A stretch of DNA of 64,000 nucleotides from Longimicrobium terrae (lineage in GTDB: Bacteria; Gemmatimonadota; Gemmatimonadetes; Longimicrobiales; Longimicrobiaceae), in assembly GCF_014202995.1 (NCBI RefSeq), contig NZ_JACHIA010000015.1, forward strand, positions 62,001 through 126,000. Reading direction: 5' to 3'. Position 1 is the first letter of the stretch. Each line of letters opens with the position of its first letter. The position numbers and the translations under genes were made by a program. The notes under the pieces were generated by a model. It searched no databases. It was not told where the DNA came from and saw nothing but the letters and a program-made list of their open reading frames with translations. This document shows, piece after piece, positions 16,958 through 25,726 of this stretch.

Positions 16958-17934
16958 GGGCGCGCGACGGGTTCGATCCGCCGGAGTCCCGCGAGCGCGA
17001 CATGAACCGCGCCCGCCGGCTGGAGTGGGCGACGCTCGCGTGGATGGCTTCCATCATCTTCGTGATGTACCTGACCATGGGCGCGTCGCAGGCCATGCGC
17101 ACCGCCTGGATTGAGGACATCCTCAGCCTGGTGCCGCCCATCGCGTTCCTGGTGGCCTCGCGCTACCAGGGACGCAGGCCCACGGAACGCTTTCCCTACG
17201 GATTTCACCGCACCATCGCGATCGCGTTTCTGTGCGCGTCCGTGGCGCTGGCCTTCTTTGGCGTTCTGCTGCTGTTTGAGGCGGGCACCAGCCTGATCTC
17301 GCGCGAGCACCCCACCATCGGCACCACGGTGGTGTTCGGCCGGCAGGTGTGGCTGGGGTGGCTGATGATGGGCGCGCTGCTGTACAGCGTGGTTCCGCCC
17401 GTCATCCTGGGACGGATGAAGCTTCCCCTGGCGGAGCGGCTGCACGACAAGGCGCTGCACGCGGACGCGGCCATGAACAAGGCCGACTGGATGACGGGGC
17501 TGGCGGCCATCGCCGGCGTGCTGGGGATCGGGCTGGGATGGTGGTGGGCGGATGCGCTGGCCGCGGCGCTCATTTCACTGGACGTGCTGCGCGATGGATG
17601 GAAGAACCTGACGCAGAGCGTGCGCGACCTGATGGACGAGCGCCCGACCGAGGTGGGCGGAAGCGAGCCGGACCCGCTGCCGGACCGCATCCGCGAGTCG
17701 CTGCTGGCGCTGGACTGGGTGGCCGACGCCGATGTGCGCCTGCGGGAGGAGGGGCACCTGCTCAGCGGCGAGGCGTTCATCGTTCCGCGCGAAGAGGCGG
17801 GGCTGACGCGCAGGCTGGAGGCGGCCGGGCGGGAGATCCAGGCGATGGACTGGCGCCTGTACGACGTGTCGCTGGTCCCCGTCACCTCGCTCGCCCAGGA
17901 CCCCGCGCCCGACAAGGCCGCATCCAGCCGTTGA
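16954..17934 (+). CDS. cation diffusion facilitator (CDF) family transporter
   Basis: 326-aa inner-membrane protein. Six predicted helices occupy about residues 25-215, including 'WATLAWMASIIFVMYLTMG', 'TIAIAFLCASVALAFFGVLL' and 'LAAIAGVLGIGLGWWWA', then a ~110-aa cytoplasmic domain. The GTG at 16954 overlaps the upstream TGA and has GGGAG before it; ATG 17002 is the alternative. 'HDKALHADAAMNKADW' fits the CDF region before TM5. However, the His of the canonical TM5 HxxxD metal site seems to be replaced, and the TM2 aspartate pair is also altered ('IEDILSLVPP'). Transport of Zn/Fe/Mn-type ions is therefore less certain than membership in the family. Confidence 0.82.
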   Translation: MRARDGFDPPESRERDMNRARRLEWATLAWMASIIFVMYLTMGASQAMRTAWIEDILSLVPPIAFLVASRYQGRRPTERFPYGFHRTIAIAFLCASVALAFFGVLLLFEAGTSLISREHPTIGTTVVFGRQVWLGWLMMGALLYSVVPPVILGRMKLPLAERLHDKALHADAAMNKADWMTGLAAIAGVLGIGLGWWWADALAAALISLDVLRDGWKNLTQSVRDLMDERPTEVGGSEPDPLPDRIRESLLALDWVADADVRLREEGHLLSGEAFIVPREEAGLTRRLEAAGREIQAMDWRLYDVSLVPVTSLAQDPAPDKAASSR

Positions 17935-18041
17935 TTCCGGCGCATTCGATCCGTTTTTTTGACGTTCGATGAGGCGGCGCGACGGTCCGTGATCGCGCAT
18001 GCATCATGGCGCCGGTCGTCCGTCGCGCCGCGCGGGATGAG

Positions 18042-18076
18042 GAACGGGGGACCGGCATCATGCCGGTCCCCCGTTC
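18042..18076. terminator. strong bidirectional terminator between CDF and ohr
   Basis: GAACGGGGGACCGGCAT pairs perfectly with ATGCCGGTCCCCCGTTC (18060-18076). It sits between convergent genes and could stop both transcripts. Confidence 0.85.
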
Positions 18077-18164
18077 GTACATCGACCAGACAACGATCGT
18101 GCTGATGCCGACGTGGACGCGCCGTGCTCGCTGGCCTGAGCCCCGGCGCGACTCCCGCGTGCCG

Positions 18165-18590
18165 TCAGACGACGGTGAGCGTGACGTCGATGTTGCCGCG
18201 GGTGGCGTTGGAGTAGGGGCAGACCGCGTGCGCCTTCTGCACCAGTTCCTCCGTCTGCGCGCGCTCCATCCCCGGCGCGGTGATCCGCAGTTCAACCTGC
18301 AGGCCGAATGCGCTGCCCTCGGGGCCGATGCCCACGCGCGCTTCCAGGCTGGTGCCGGCGGGGAGCGGCGTTTTGGCGTGCGCGGCCACAATTGTAAGCG
18401 CGCTCAGGAAGCACGACGCGTATCCGGCCGCGAAGAGCTGCTCGGGATTGGTGCCTTCGCCGCCCGCGCCGCCCAACTCGCGAGGCGTCGCGAGCTTCAC
18501 GTCCAGCGCGTTGTCGGACGAGGTCGCGCGGCCGTCGCGCCCGCCCGTGGCGGTGGCTGAGGCCGTGTAGAGAACTTTGCTGACCGGCAT
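18165..18590 (-). CDS. ohr: organic hydroperoxide resistance protein (Ohr/OsmC family)
   Basis: 141-aa thiol peroxidase that reduces organic hydroperoxides in the cytoplasm, normally as a dimer with lipoyl-dependent recycling. The two reactive cysteines are seen in '[10 protein letters not shown]' and '[15 protein letters not shown]', both diagnostic of Ohr rather than OsmC. '[17 protein letters not shown]' and '[14 protein letters not shown]' are family signatures. ATG 18590 has AAGGAA about 7 nt upstream; the longer frame has no support. No OhrR-type regulator is next to it. Confidence 0.93.
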   Translation of the reverse strand: MPVSKVLYTASATATGGRDGRATSSDNALDVKLATPRELGGAGGEGTNPEQLFAAGYASCFLSALTIVAAHAKTPLPAGTSLEARVGIGPEGSAFGLQVELRITAPGMERAQTEELVQKAHAVCPYSNATRGNIDVTLTVV

Positions 18591-18758
18591 CTGCGTTCCT
18601 TTTCGATGTGGATCGTGATTCGCGGGACGGCCATCCGTCGCCGCCCCGTTCCGCTCGCCGGACACTGCATCAACGACACCACCGGCCGGCCGCGTGCGCT
18701 TCCGGGGCGGCCGGGAGGTTGCAGAGACGCCGCGCAACCCTCATCGAAAAGGAAGCAC

Positions 18759-18947
18759 ATGCACCCGTTTCTCTGGCTCGGCATCGCGCTGGTCGCGCTC
18801 TGGCTGCTCGTGGTCGTCGTGTTCAAGGTGGTGGGCTTCGCCTTTCACCTGCTGCTGCTGGCCGCGGTGGTGTTCATCATCTGGGGACTGGTGAAGCGCG
18901 GAGCCCGCAAGATCGGCATCGGCGGAGACCGCGTGAACCGCCGCTGA
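18759..18947 (+). CDS. small membrane protein (DUF5670-like)
   Basis: 62-aa protein with two hydrophobic helices ('HPFLWLGIALVALWLLVVVV' and 'FHLLLLAAVVFIIWGLV') and a basic tail ('KRGARKIGIGGDRVNRR'). Size and layout match the DUF5670 family of tiny stress-associated membrane proteins; the match is by eye. AAGGAAG is 6 nt before ATG 18759. It is convergent with the sensor kinase at 19011. Confidence 0.7.
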   Translation: MHPFLWLGIALVALWLLVVVVFKVVGFAFHLLLLAAVVFIIWGLVKRGARKIGIGGDRVNRR

Positions 18948-19010
18948 CCGCGCAGGCCCGCGCCTGACCAAGCCGCGTCCAACGCGCCCCATCCCCGGAA
19001 GCAGGGTTCC

Positions 19011-20399
19011 TCACCGCGCCGGCTCATCCACCGTGCGAGGGGGATGGGCCGGGACCGTGAACTGAAAGCGGCTCCCGCCGCCGGGAACGCTCTCCACCCA
19101 CACCCGCCCGCCGTGCGCCTCCACCAGTCCCTTGACGATGGCGAGGCCCAGGCCCAGCCCGCGCCGGTCGGAGCGGTTCGCCTGCCAGAACCGGTCGAAC
19201 AGGTGGGGCAGATGCTCCGGCGCCAGCCCGGGCCCGCTGTCCCGCACCCACCACCGCACCTCGCCGCCCTCCGCCGATGCGCCAACCTCCACCCTGCCGC
19301 CCGCGGGGGTAAACTTGACGGCGTTGGTGAGCAGGTTTCCCAGCACCTGAAGCAGGCGGTCACGGTCGGCCAGGATCAGGGGCAGCCCGTCTTCCACGTG
19401 AAAGGCGAGCTCGATGGCCCGCTCGTCCGCCGCGTACCGGTACGTCTCGATCACCTCGCGTACGATGGGCTCCACCGGCTCCGGGGCGCGTTCGATGGAC
19501 AGCCGCCCCGCCTCGATCCGCGACACGTCCAGCAGATCGTCGATCATGCGGTTGGCGCGGCGCGTGGAGTTCACGATGGTGCCCAGCGTGCGCCCGAACA
19601 CGCCGTCGCGAAGCTCCCGCGGTGCTTCGTCCAGCAGGTACGACGCGCCCATCCCGATGGTGCTGAGCGGGTTGCGCAGATCGTGCGACACCACGCGCAG
19701 CACCTCGTCGCGCGCCTGCACCGCCTCGCGCGCGGCACGGTACAGCCGCGCGTTGTCGATGGCGATGGAGGCGATGCGGCCAAGCTCCCGCGCAAGTTCC
19801 AGGTCGGCGGCCTGGTAGTGCCGGTCGGTGCGGGTGGAGCCCAGCACCAGCACGCCCAGCCGCGCGCCCCGCGCCACGAGGGGAACAAAGATGAGCGACG
19901 TGGGCGCGAGTTCCCGCACGCTCTGCAGATCCTCGTCGTCCACCGCGTTTTCGCGCAGCCAGTCGTCGGTGATGGGGGAAATCAGCACCGGCTCCTCTCC
20001 CGCCAGCCCCAGCGCGAGCGGCGGCGGGTCGGCGGGGCCGCGGGTGTCGGCCACGAGCCGCTCCAGCAGCGGGCGGCGGTCCGCATCCACGTGCGCCAGC
20101 CCCAGCGTGCGCACCCGGCCGTCCGGCTGCAGGATGTCGACCCCGCACATGCAGGCGAAGCGGGGAACGGCCAGGTCGGCCAGCGTCTGCATCGCGCGTT
20201 CGTAGTCCAGCGTGCCGGCGAGCGTCTGGCTGGCCTCGATCAGAAAGCGCAGCGCCTCGCGCGTGCGGATCGGCGAGCGTGGATGGCGCCGCGCATCCGG
20301 CGCTTCCGTCGCGGCGCGGGTCACGATGCCGTCCGGCACGTCCTCCGCCCGACGCGGCCCGGGCGGAAGCATGGGCGCGGCCCCGGGGACGCGGTTCAC
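19011..20399 (-). CDS. GAF-domain sensor histidine kinase, soluble
   Basis: 462-aa histidine kinase without membrane segments. A GAF sensor domain spans ~60-215 ('AVPRFACMCGVDIL...SLIFVPLVARGARLGVLVLG', with a Cys pair 'CMC'). The HisKA H-box is 'VSHDLRNPLSTIG' and the ATPase motifs are 'NLLTNAVKF', 'DSGPGLAPEHLPHLFDRFWQ' and 'GLGLGLAIVKGLVEAHGG'. The GTG at 20399 overlaps the SDR stop by 4 bp, so it is translationally coupled to that gene. No receiver protein is adjacent: an orphan kinase whose partner is elsewhere. Confidence 0.9.
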   Translation of the reverse strand: MNRVPGAAPMLPPGPRRAEDVPDGIVTRAATEAPDARRHPRSPIRTREALRFLIEASQTLAGTLDYERAMQTLADLAVPRFACMCGVDILQPDGRVRTLGLAHVDADRRPLLERLVADTRGPADPPPLALGLAGEEPVLISPITDDWLRENAVDDEDLQSVRELAPTSLIFVPLVARGARLGVLVLGSTRTDRHYQAADLELARELGRIASIAIDNARLYRAAREAVQARDEVLRVVSHDLRNPLSTIGMGASYLLDEAPRELRDGVFGRTLGTIVNSTRRANRMIDDLLDVSRIEAGRLSIERAPEPVEPIVREVIETYRYAADERAIELAFHVEDGLPLILADRDRLLQVLGNLLTNAVKFTPAGGRVEVGASAEGGEVRWWVRDSGPGLAPEHLPHLFDRFWQANRSDRRGLGLGLAIVKGLVEAHGGRVWVESVPGGGSRFQFTVPAHPPRTVDEPAR

Positions 20400-21142
20400 G
20401 AGGCCTGCGCCAGCGCCACCGCGTCGGGGCCGGCGGGAAAGCGGAGCTGGCCGGACGAATCGGTCGCGGCGCGGAACACCACTTCGGCCACGTCGCGCGG
20501 CGTCGTGACCGCGCCGGGCTGGGCGAACGCGGCCATGACGCGCTGCGCGAAAGGCTCGTACGGCGGCGGGATGAGCCCGGCCATGCGGGCGGCGCCGTTG
20601 CTGGCGAACCCGGTGCCGGGGCCGTACCCCGGCTGAACCAGCTTCACGCGGATGTTGAAGTCCTCCAGTTCGTGCGCCAGCGACGCCGTAAAGCCCTCGG
20701 TGGCCGTCTTGCTCGCGGTGTAGACGGCCACCAGCGGCATGGGCGCCAGCGCCACGGTGGAGGTCACGTTCACCACCACGCCCGCCCGCCGCTCGCGGAA
20801 CTGCGGCAGCACCGCCTGCGTCATCGCCATCACGCCGAAGGTGTTGGTCTCAAAGACCTCGCGGATGGTGCTGAGCGGCGTGGCCTCGAACGCGCCCAGA
20901 AGCCCGATCCCCGCGTTGTTGACGAGCACGTCGATGGGCCCGCTCGCCTGGACGGCGGCCGCGATGCTCGCCGGGTCCGTCACGTCCAGCGCCAGCACGC
21001 GAAGCCGGTCCGACGCGGGGAAAAGGTCCGGGCGCGGGGTGCGCATGGTGGCGATCACGTTCCAGCCCTGCGCGTGAAAGTAGTGCGCGGTCTCGAGGCC
21101 GTAGCCAGACGAGCATCCGGTGATGAGCACGGTTTTCATCAT
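20396..21142 (-). CDS. short-chain dehydrogenase/reductase (SDR)
   Basis: 248-aa classical SDR. The Rossmann motif 'VLITGCSSGYGLETA' is at the N-terminus, 'VLVNNAGIGLLGAFE' near residue 85, and the catalytic Ser-Tyr-Lys is in 'VNVTSTVALAP' and 'VYTASKTATEGF'. After beta2 there is 'MRTP', i.e. no acidic residue, which favours NADP(H). Start ATG 21142 (or 21139) has AAAGGTC just upstream. The stop overlaps the histidine-kinase start (GTGA). Substrate unknown. Confidence 0.88.
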   Translation of the reverse strand: MMKTVLITGCSSGYGLETAHYFHAQGWNVIATMRTPRPDLFPASDRLRVLALDVTDPASIAAAVQASGPIDVLVNNAGIGLLGAFEATPLSTIREVFETNTFGVMAMTQAVLPQFRERRAGVVVNVTSTVALAPMPLVAVYTASKTATEGFTASLAHELEDFNIRVKLVQPGYGPGTGFASNGAARMAGLIPPPYEPFAQRVMAAFAQPGAVTTPRDVAEVVFRAATDSSGQLRFPAGPDAVALAQAS

Positions 21143-21869
21143 GTGACCTTTGCGTTCCGGGGTGTGGTGCCGCGCGCCGCGAGCGGGCATGCGGATCGGC
21201 GGCGATGCCGTCATTCGACTCGGCTGGAATGTAGAGCCGTCGTGCCGGACCCCGAATCGCGCGGCGTCTGTAATCCATTCGCGATCGTCTTGATCGCGTC
21301 GGCGACACGCGCGCGCATGGAATACGGTTCCTGAGAAGTCCGCACCACCTGCCACCTGGTCGAAGAGCCAGGTCTCGCGCCGCCGCCGCTCCGCTGAACA
21401 GACGCGATCAGGCAGCGTGGGCGGCCGCTCTCACGCGTAACGCCACACAGCGCTCATCGCCAGACCGGATACGAAACGCCCGATCTATCATCATTTCGCG
21501 CCGCGAGCCCCGTTGTCGGCCTCGCGGATCGAGAATGGGTCCTCCTGAAAAAATGCGGATGAACTCAGCGCCTGCTCAGGCTTTCTGTTCGGTCCCTCCG
21601 CCATCGTGCCTGCACTCCAGGAGGACGCACCCGCGATGCACGAACTTTCCTTGAAGCGTAGAAGGCGTCCGCAGACACGACGATCGCGGAGCCCACGATT
21701 CCGTGGGCCCCGCGGCGTGTTCGGTTGATGGGAGTCTCGGAGGATGAACTGATTCCGAGCGTCCGCCGGGCTTCGCGGCGCTTGCCCGCGCAGGCCGAGG
21801 CAGGGAACGAGGAGAGCGGATGGGCGCGGGCCGGCGGAACCGCATCCGGCGGCGCACCGCGGCGGCGGG
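21143..21869. other. intergenic region upstream of the SDR gene
   Basis: About 730 bp with no supported gene, less GC-rich than its surroundings around 21400-21560. It holds a stem (21685-21714) that could end the AraC transcript, and presumably the SDR promoter. Confidence 0.5.
21685..21714 (-). terminator. candidate terminator of the AraC-type gene
   Basis: CGCGGAGCCCACG and CGTGGGCCCCGCG form a 13-bp stem with one mismatch and an ATTC loop. It is ~160 nt past the stop, so the assignment is tentative. Confidence 0.4.
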
Positions 21870-22772
21870 TCAGCCGGCGGAACGGGCGAAGTCGCTGGGA
21901 GAGCAGCCGATCAGGCGGGTGAACGCGGTGCTGAACGCGCTCGCGGACTGGTAGCCGATGTGCTCCGCCACCCTGGCCAGCGGCGTGCGCTCGCGGCGCA
22001 GCATGTCCTTGGCGATCGCCATCCTCCACTCCAGCAGGTACTGCATGGGCGGCATGCCCACCTTGCGGGCGAACCGCTCGGCAAAGACCGCGCGCGACAT
22101 GTGACCGGTGCGCGCGAGTTCCGCGACCGTCCACTTTCGCGCGACATCCACGTGAATCTCGCGCAGCGAACGGGCGAGCGCGGGATCGGAAAGGCCGGCC
22201 AGCAGGCCGCGCTCCTCCCGCGCCGTGGTCGCGGGCCGAAAGCGGAGCGCCTCCACCAGCAGCACCTGCACCAGCCGCTCCAGAACCAGCTCGCGGCCGG
22301 GATGGTCCGCCTCCGCCTCCTCGCCGATCAGTTCCACGATCCGCCCGAGCCGCGCCGCGCCCGCCTCTTCGCGCCGGATGTGCACCACCGGGGGCAGCAG
22401 CCGGGCCAGCAGCCCCGCGTTCGCGGGATCCACGCGAAAGTATCCCCCCAGCATTCGCATGGTGGGGCCGGAACCGCTCCCGTGGTGCGTCTGTGGGGAA
22501 TGGTCGATCGGCTCGGGGCGCGGCGTGATGCTCAGGTCGCTCGCCAGCGTAAAGCCGGGCGTCTGGGGAAAGAAGATGAAGTCGCCCCGGTTCAGTTCAA
22601 GCGGCCCGGCGCTGTCCGGCTGCAGAAAGCACGAGCCTTCCAGGAGGATGCAGAACGACGGGTCCGCGTACCGCTCCTTGTGGATGCTCCACTCGCCCGC
22701 GCCGCTCACGATCTTGGAGAGCACCGTCCGGGGGCGGAGCAGGGAGATGATGACTGAAAGCGGATCCGACAT
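21870..22772 (-). CDS. AraC-family transcriptional regulator with cupin domain
   Basis: 300-aa regulator. The N-terminal ~190 residues form a cupin-type ligand domain ('WSIHKERYADPSFCILLEGS', 'LELNRGDFIFFPQTPGF'). The C-terminal ~100 are the double helix-turn-helix of AraC: 'WTVAELARTGHMSRAVFAERF' region, then 'VAEHIGYQSASAFSTAFTR'. Start ATG 22772 ('MSDPLSVIISLLRP') is where conserved sequence begins; a long upstream extension of the frame is not credible. It shares its upstream region with the divergent 4-TM protein gene, its most likely target besides itself. Confidence 0.9.
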   Translation of the reverse strand: MSDPLSVIISLLRPRTVLSKIVSGAGEWSIHKERYADPSFCILLEGSCFLQPDSAGPLELNRGDFIFFPQTPGFTLASDLSITPRPEPIDHSPQTHHGSGSGPTMRMLGGYFRVDPANAGLLARLLPPVVHIRREEAGAARLGRIVELIGEEAEADHPGRELVLERLVQVLLVEALRFRPATTAREERGLLAGLSDPALARSLREIHVDVARKWTVAELARTGHMSRAVFAERFARKVGMPPMQYLLEWRMAIAKDMLRRERTPLARVAEHIGYQSASAFSTAFTRLIGCSPSDFARSAG

Positions 22773-23090
22773 GTGCGCGGGAGGCTGGAGAATCGGTTGG
22801 GGAGCGTGTCGCGGGCGGGCCCTGGACCGCGCGGCACCGCGCGAGCTCGTCCCGCGACCGGCGCGTCGGGTGCAGGCGCTGATGATACGGGGCGCGGAGG
22901 GGCCGCCGCCATCGTCCAGGCCGGCGGCGCGGGGCCCGGGCGGCGGGCGGACGGTGCTCTGCATGGCCCGGGGAGACGGCGGATGCATCCCGGTCGGAAG
23001 ACCGCTGCACCCGGCGCGGCGCCGTGCTATTATCCCCGCAGCCGCGCCGCGGCCCTCCCTTCGCTCCGTCCTTCGCCCTGTATCGATCCA
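22773..23090. other. divergent promoter region, AraC regulator / 4-TM protein
   Basis: About 320 bp between divergent starts. No gene or clear repeat is seen. Confidence 0.5.
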
Positions 23091-23510
23091 GTGAGCACGC
23101 ACGCATCGGCCTTCGACCTGGCGCGCCGGGGACGATGGTACGTCCGCATCATCGCGGCTGCGCTCGTGTCGGCAAGCGTGTGGGCGACGTTGCTCTACGT
23201 CATCCAGATCGGGCCGTTCATTCTGTTTCACCAGGTGATCCGGCTGGCGCTCACGCTCTGGCTGGCCTACGCCCTCCTTCGCGCCAGGGAAGGGGCGCGG
23301 TGGCTCACCGTGATCCTCTGCGTCCTGGTGCTCGTGCAGACCGGGATGCACCTGTACGAGACGCAGTCGGAACTCGGCGGGCGGCTGGTCATGGCCGTCG
23401 TGGCGGTGCTTTATCTGTGCATCGGCTGCGTGCTGCTGTGGTCGCCGGCGGTGGATGCGTTCTTTGCGAAGCGCGGGTTCGTCTCCCCTCCCGTGTTCAA
23501 GGATGATTGA
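23091..23510 (+). CDS. four-helix integral membrane protein
   Basis: 139-aa protein of unknown function. GTG 23091 begins 'VSTHASAFDLARRGRWYVRI'; the frame upstream is Arg/Pro-rich and not credible. Four hydrophobic helices are visible: 'IIAAALVSASVWATLLYVI', 'FHQVIRLALTLWLAYALL', 'WLTVILCVLVLVQTGMHLY' and 'VMAVVAVLYLCIGCVLLWS'. It is divergent from an AraC regulator and lies ~140 nt before the actin-like ATPase on the same strand, so co-transcription is possible. Confidence 0.7.
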   Translation: MSTHASAFDLARRGRWYVRIIAAALVSASVWATLLYVIQIGPFILFHQVIRLALTLWLAYALLRAREGARWLTVILCVLVLVQTGMHLYETQSELGGRLVMAVVAVLYLCIGCVLLWSPAVDAFFAKRGFVSPPVFKDD

Positions 23511-23647
23511 TCGGTCCGGGCTGATCCGCGGCCCGGGCGGCAGAGATTTCGCACACGCGGCGCCTTCCGGCCGGGCGCGGCGCGGTTCATCATCCCGGTC
23601 CAGACCTTTTGTCCCCAAGGATTATCGCACGTGAATACCGAGGTGAA

Positions 23648-24961
23648 GTGAAGAACAGCAGGCTGGTTTCCATCGACCTGGGCAGCGCGTACACCAAGGT
23701 CGCCATCCGCCGGAACTGGAACGCCGAATCGGATCTGCTCCGCGATCTGCCCCTGGCCTCGGACGAGGTGGACTTCTGCGTGCCGTCGGTGGTGGCGCGC
23801 GTGGACGAGGGCGGGCGCACGCGGTGGACCATCGGCGCGGCGGCGGCGGCGCAGACGCCGGGGGACGGCGTGCGGATCTTTCGCTACTGGAAGGCCCGGC
23901 TGTTCGCCACCGGCCCGCGCGCGCAGGTGAGCCGCGACCAGATGGGGCAGACCGCGGAGGCCGAGGGCGGCGAGAATTATGATGAGGTCGCCACCGAGTT
24001 CTTTCGCGGCCTGAGGCAGAGCCTGGAGCACTCTCCGTACGGCGAAGACATCGCGGCCAGCGCGGTTCGCGTGTGCGTTCCCAAGATCGACGTGGCGGAC
24101 ATGGATGCGCGCGTGGGGAGCATTCTGGACGCGGCGGGGTGGCGGCCGGCGCACGGCCGCGTGACCGTGTACGAGCCGGAGTCCAACGCGTGCGGCATGT
24201 TCACCCGCGGCCGGAACGCGACGTGGTATCCGCCCGCGGCCAGCTTTACGCCGCGCGCCGGCCGCTCGCTGCACCTGATGAAGATGCTGGAGCCGGAAGG
24301 GCTGCTGCAGGCGCTGCGGCGCATGTCGGGGAGCTTCGGCGTGCTGGTGATCGACATCGGCGGGTTCACCACGGACTTCGGGTACGTGCAGTTCGACACC
24401 AGCTTCAGCTCCAACGACTGGCATCGTCCCACCATCGTCCAGCAGTCCTACGAGCTCGGCATCCGCGAACTGGACCAGGCCATCTACGACAGTCTGGACG
24501 AGGGTGCGCAGCGGGAGATCCGGGCGCTTTCTCCCAGCCAGTGGGACGCGCTCAAGGTGGATCTGTATGGCGGGGCGCCGGTTACGCTGGGCAACGGCCA
24601 GCGGATCGGGGCGGGGGAGGGCGCGGAGCGGACGGTGGAGGCGCTGCGGAACTTCGCGGATCGTGTGATCGCGGTGCGCGACACGTTTCTGCGCGACCAC
24701 GTGCGCGGGCCGGTGAACGCGCAGACGCTCACGGGCGGCGGGTCCATGATTGCGCCTCTGCACCGCGCCGTGGTGCAGGCGCTGGCGACGGACGAGCACG
24801 CGCGCGTCTACGATCTGCTGGATGAGAACGAGCCCCGGCAGACGCTGGTGCAGCGCGGCGGATACGTGGATGAGGACGCGGTGGCGGCGCGGGCCCGGCG
24901 CAACCAGGAACTGGTGCGCGGCGGCAGCGCCATCGGCGGGAGCAGCGTGTTCTTTGAGTGA
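23648..24961 (+). CDS. actin/Hsp70-like (ASKHA) ATPase, orphan
   Basis: 437-aa member of the actin/sugar-kinase/Hsp70 fold. Three nucleotide-binding motifs are intact: phosphate-1 'SIDLGSAYTKVAI' at ~7-19, phosphate-2 'VLVIDIGGFTTDFGYV' at ~231, and adenosine 'LTGGGSMIAPL' at ~360. GTG 23648 has GAGGTGAA about 5 nt upstream, better than the TTG at 23609. It is closest in style to ParM/StbA-type and other bacterial actin-like proteins. No ParR-like DNA-binding partner, MreC/D or division gene is adjacent. The only possible companion is the 4-TM protein upstream. Whether it polymerises is unknown. Confidence 0.75.
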   Translation: MKNSRLVSIDLGSAYTKVAIRRNWNAESDLLRDLPLASDEVDFCVPSVVARVDEGGRTRWTIGAAAAAQTPGDGVRIFRYWKARLFATGPRAQVSRDQMGQTAEAEGGENYDEVATEFFRGLRQSLEHSPYGEDIAASAVRVCVPKIDVADMDARVGSILDAAGWRPAHGRVTVYEPESNACGMFTRGRNATWYPPAASFTPRAGRSLHLMKMLEPEGLLQALRRMSGSFGVLVIDIGGFTTDFGYVQFDTSFSSNDWHRPTIVQQSYELGIRELDQAIYDSLDEGAQREIRALSPSQWDALKVDLYGGAPVTLGNGQRIGAGEGAERTVEALRNFADRVIAVRDTFLRDHVRGPVNAQTLTGGGSMIAPLHRAVVQALATDEHARVYDLLDENEPRQTLVQRGGYVDEDAVAARARRNQELVRGGSAIGGSSVFFE

Positions 24962-25079
24962 TAGATGGTGGGTTGAGGGTGAGCGGGGATCTTGCGCTCT
25001 GGGCGTGGACGCGTGAGCTGTACGGCGCACGGTCCATCAAAAGGTTGTTGAGCCCATCCGTGAGCCGCACCCCGCATTT

Positions 25080-25299
25080 GTCATCCTGAGCGAAGCGCCG
25101 CGGCGGGTTTTTCGATCCGCCGTACTCTGGCGCGAAGTCGAAGGATCTTGCCACGGTGGATGCGGAGTGCCCGCCAGGTGGGGGATGGATTCAGACTCGA
25201 ACATCGGTGATGGTGGCCGGCGATGTGGCAAGATCCTTCGACTCGCTGCCGGGTTCGGTGCGGGGGAGAGCGCGGCATCGCCGCTCGCTCAGGATGACA
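25080..25299. repeat. dispersed palindromic repeat, family 1, copy A1
   Basis: Begins GTCATCCTGAG and ends CTCAGGATGAC (inverted ends). Subterminal TCGAAGGATCTTGCCAC and GTGGCAAGATCCTTCGA are exact inverted copies. Right half matches copy B at 43961. Confidence 0.85.
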
Positions 25300-25335
25300 G
25301 GGTCGGGGCTGTAAGTAGCCGCGCGACAACAACAT

Positions 25336-25488
25336 GTCATCCTGAGGAGGCGCCGGCCGAAGGGTCAGCGGCACCGTGCTTTGGCGCCGACGAAGGATCT
25401 GGCCGGCCCGCGAGAACGGACGTGCGTGTCGCGACGTTGGCTCGGCGGACAGTAGATCCTTCGGTCGCGCACGCTCCCTCAGGATGAC
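25336..25488. repeat. dispersed palindromic repeat, family 1, copy A2
   Basis: Starts GTCATCCTGAGGAGGCGCC and ends CTCAGGATGAC. The inner part matches the reverse complement of copy C1 (59984-60163), including GGCGCCGACGAAGGATCT and the ACGTCGCGA segment. Confidence 0.85.
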
Positions 25489-25726
25489 GCCTCGCGGCGT
25501 TCAAAGGCGAGAAGTCCGTTGCGGTTGAGCCGCATGGCGTCAGAACGCCGCGTCACGGCGGCACGGACGCACAACCCGTTTGCGGCTGCGCAGCGTCGCT
25601 GCTTCGCGGATGTGTGTGCGGGGAGGGCAGTCCGGGCGTGGCTCCACCGGACGCGCCGGGGGACAGGGCAGGGAAGGGATGTGCGGGACCTTGCGGGAAA
25701 CCACCTTTCACACCGGAGCACCACGG

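Noticed and set aside
25167-25487. Short ORFs inside repeat family 1
   Set aside because: They only translate repeat copies (recurring 'LRMT'/'SSGC'-type ends), differ between copies, and lack ribosome sites.
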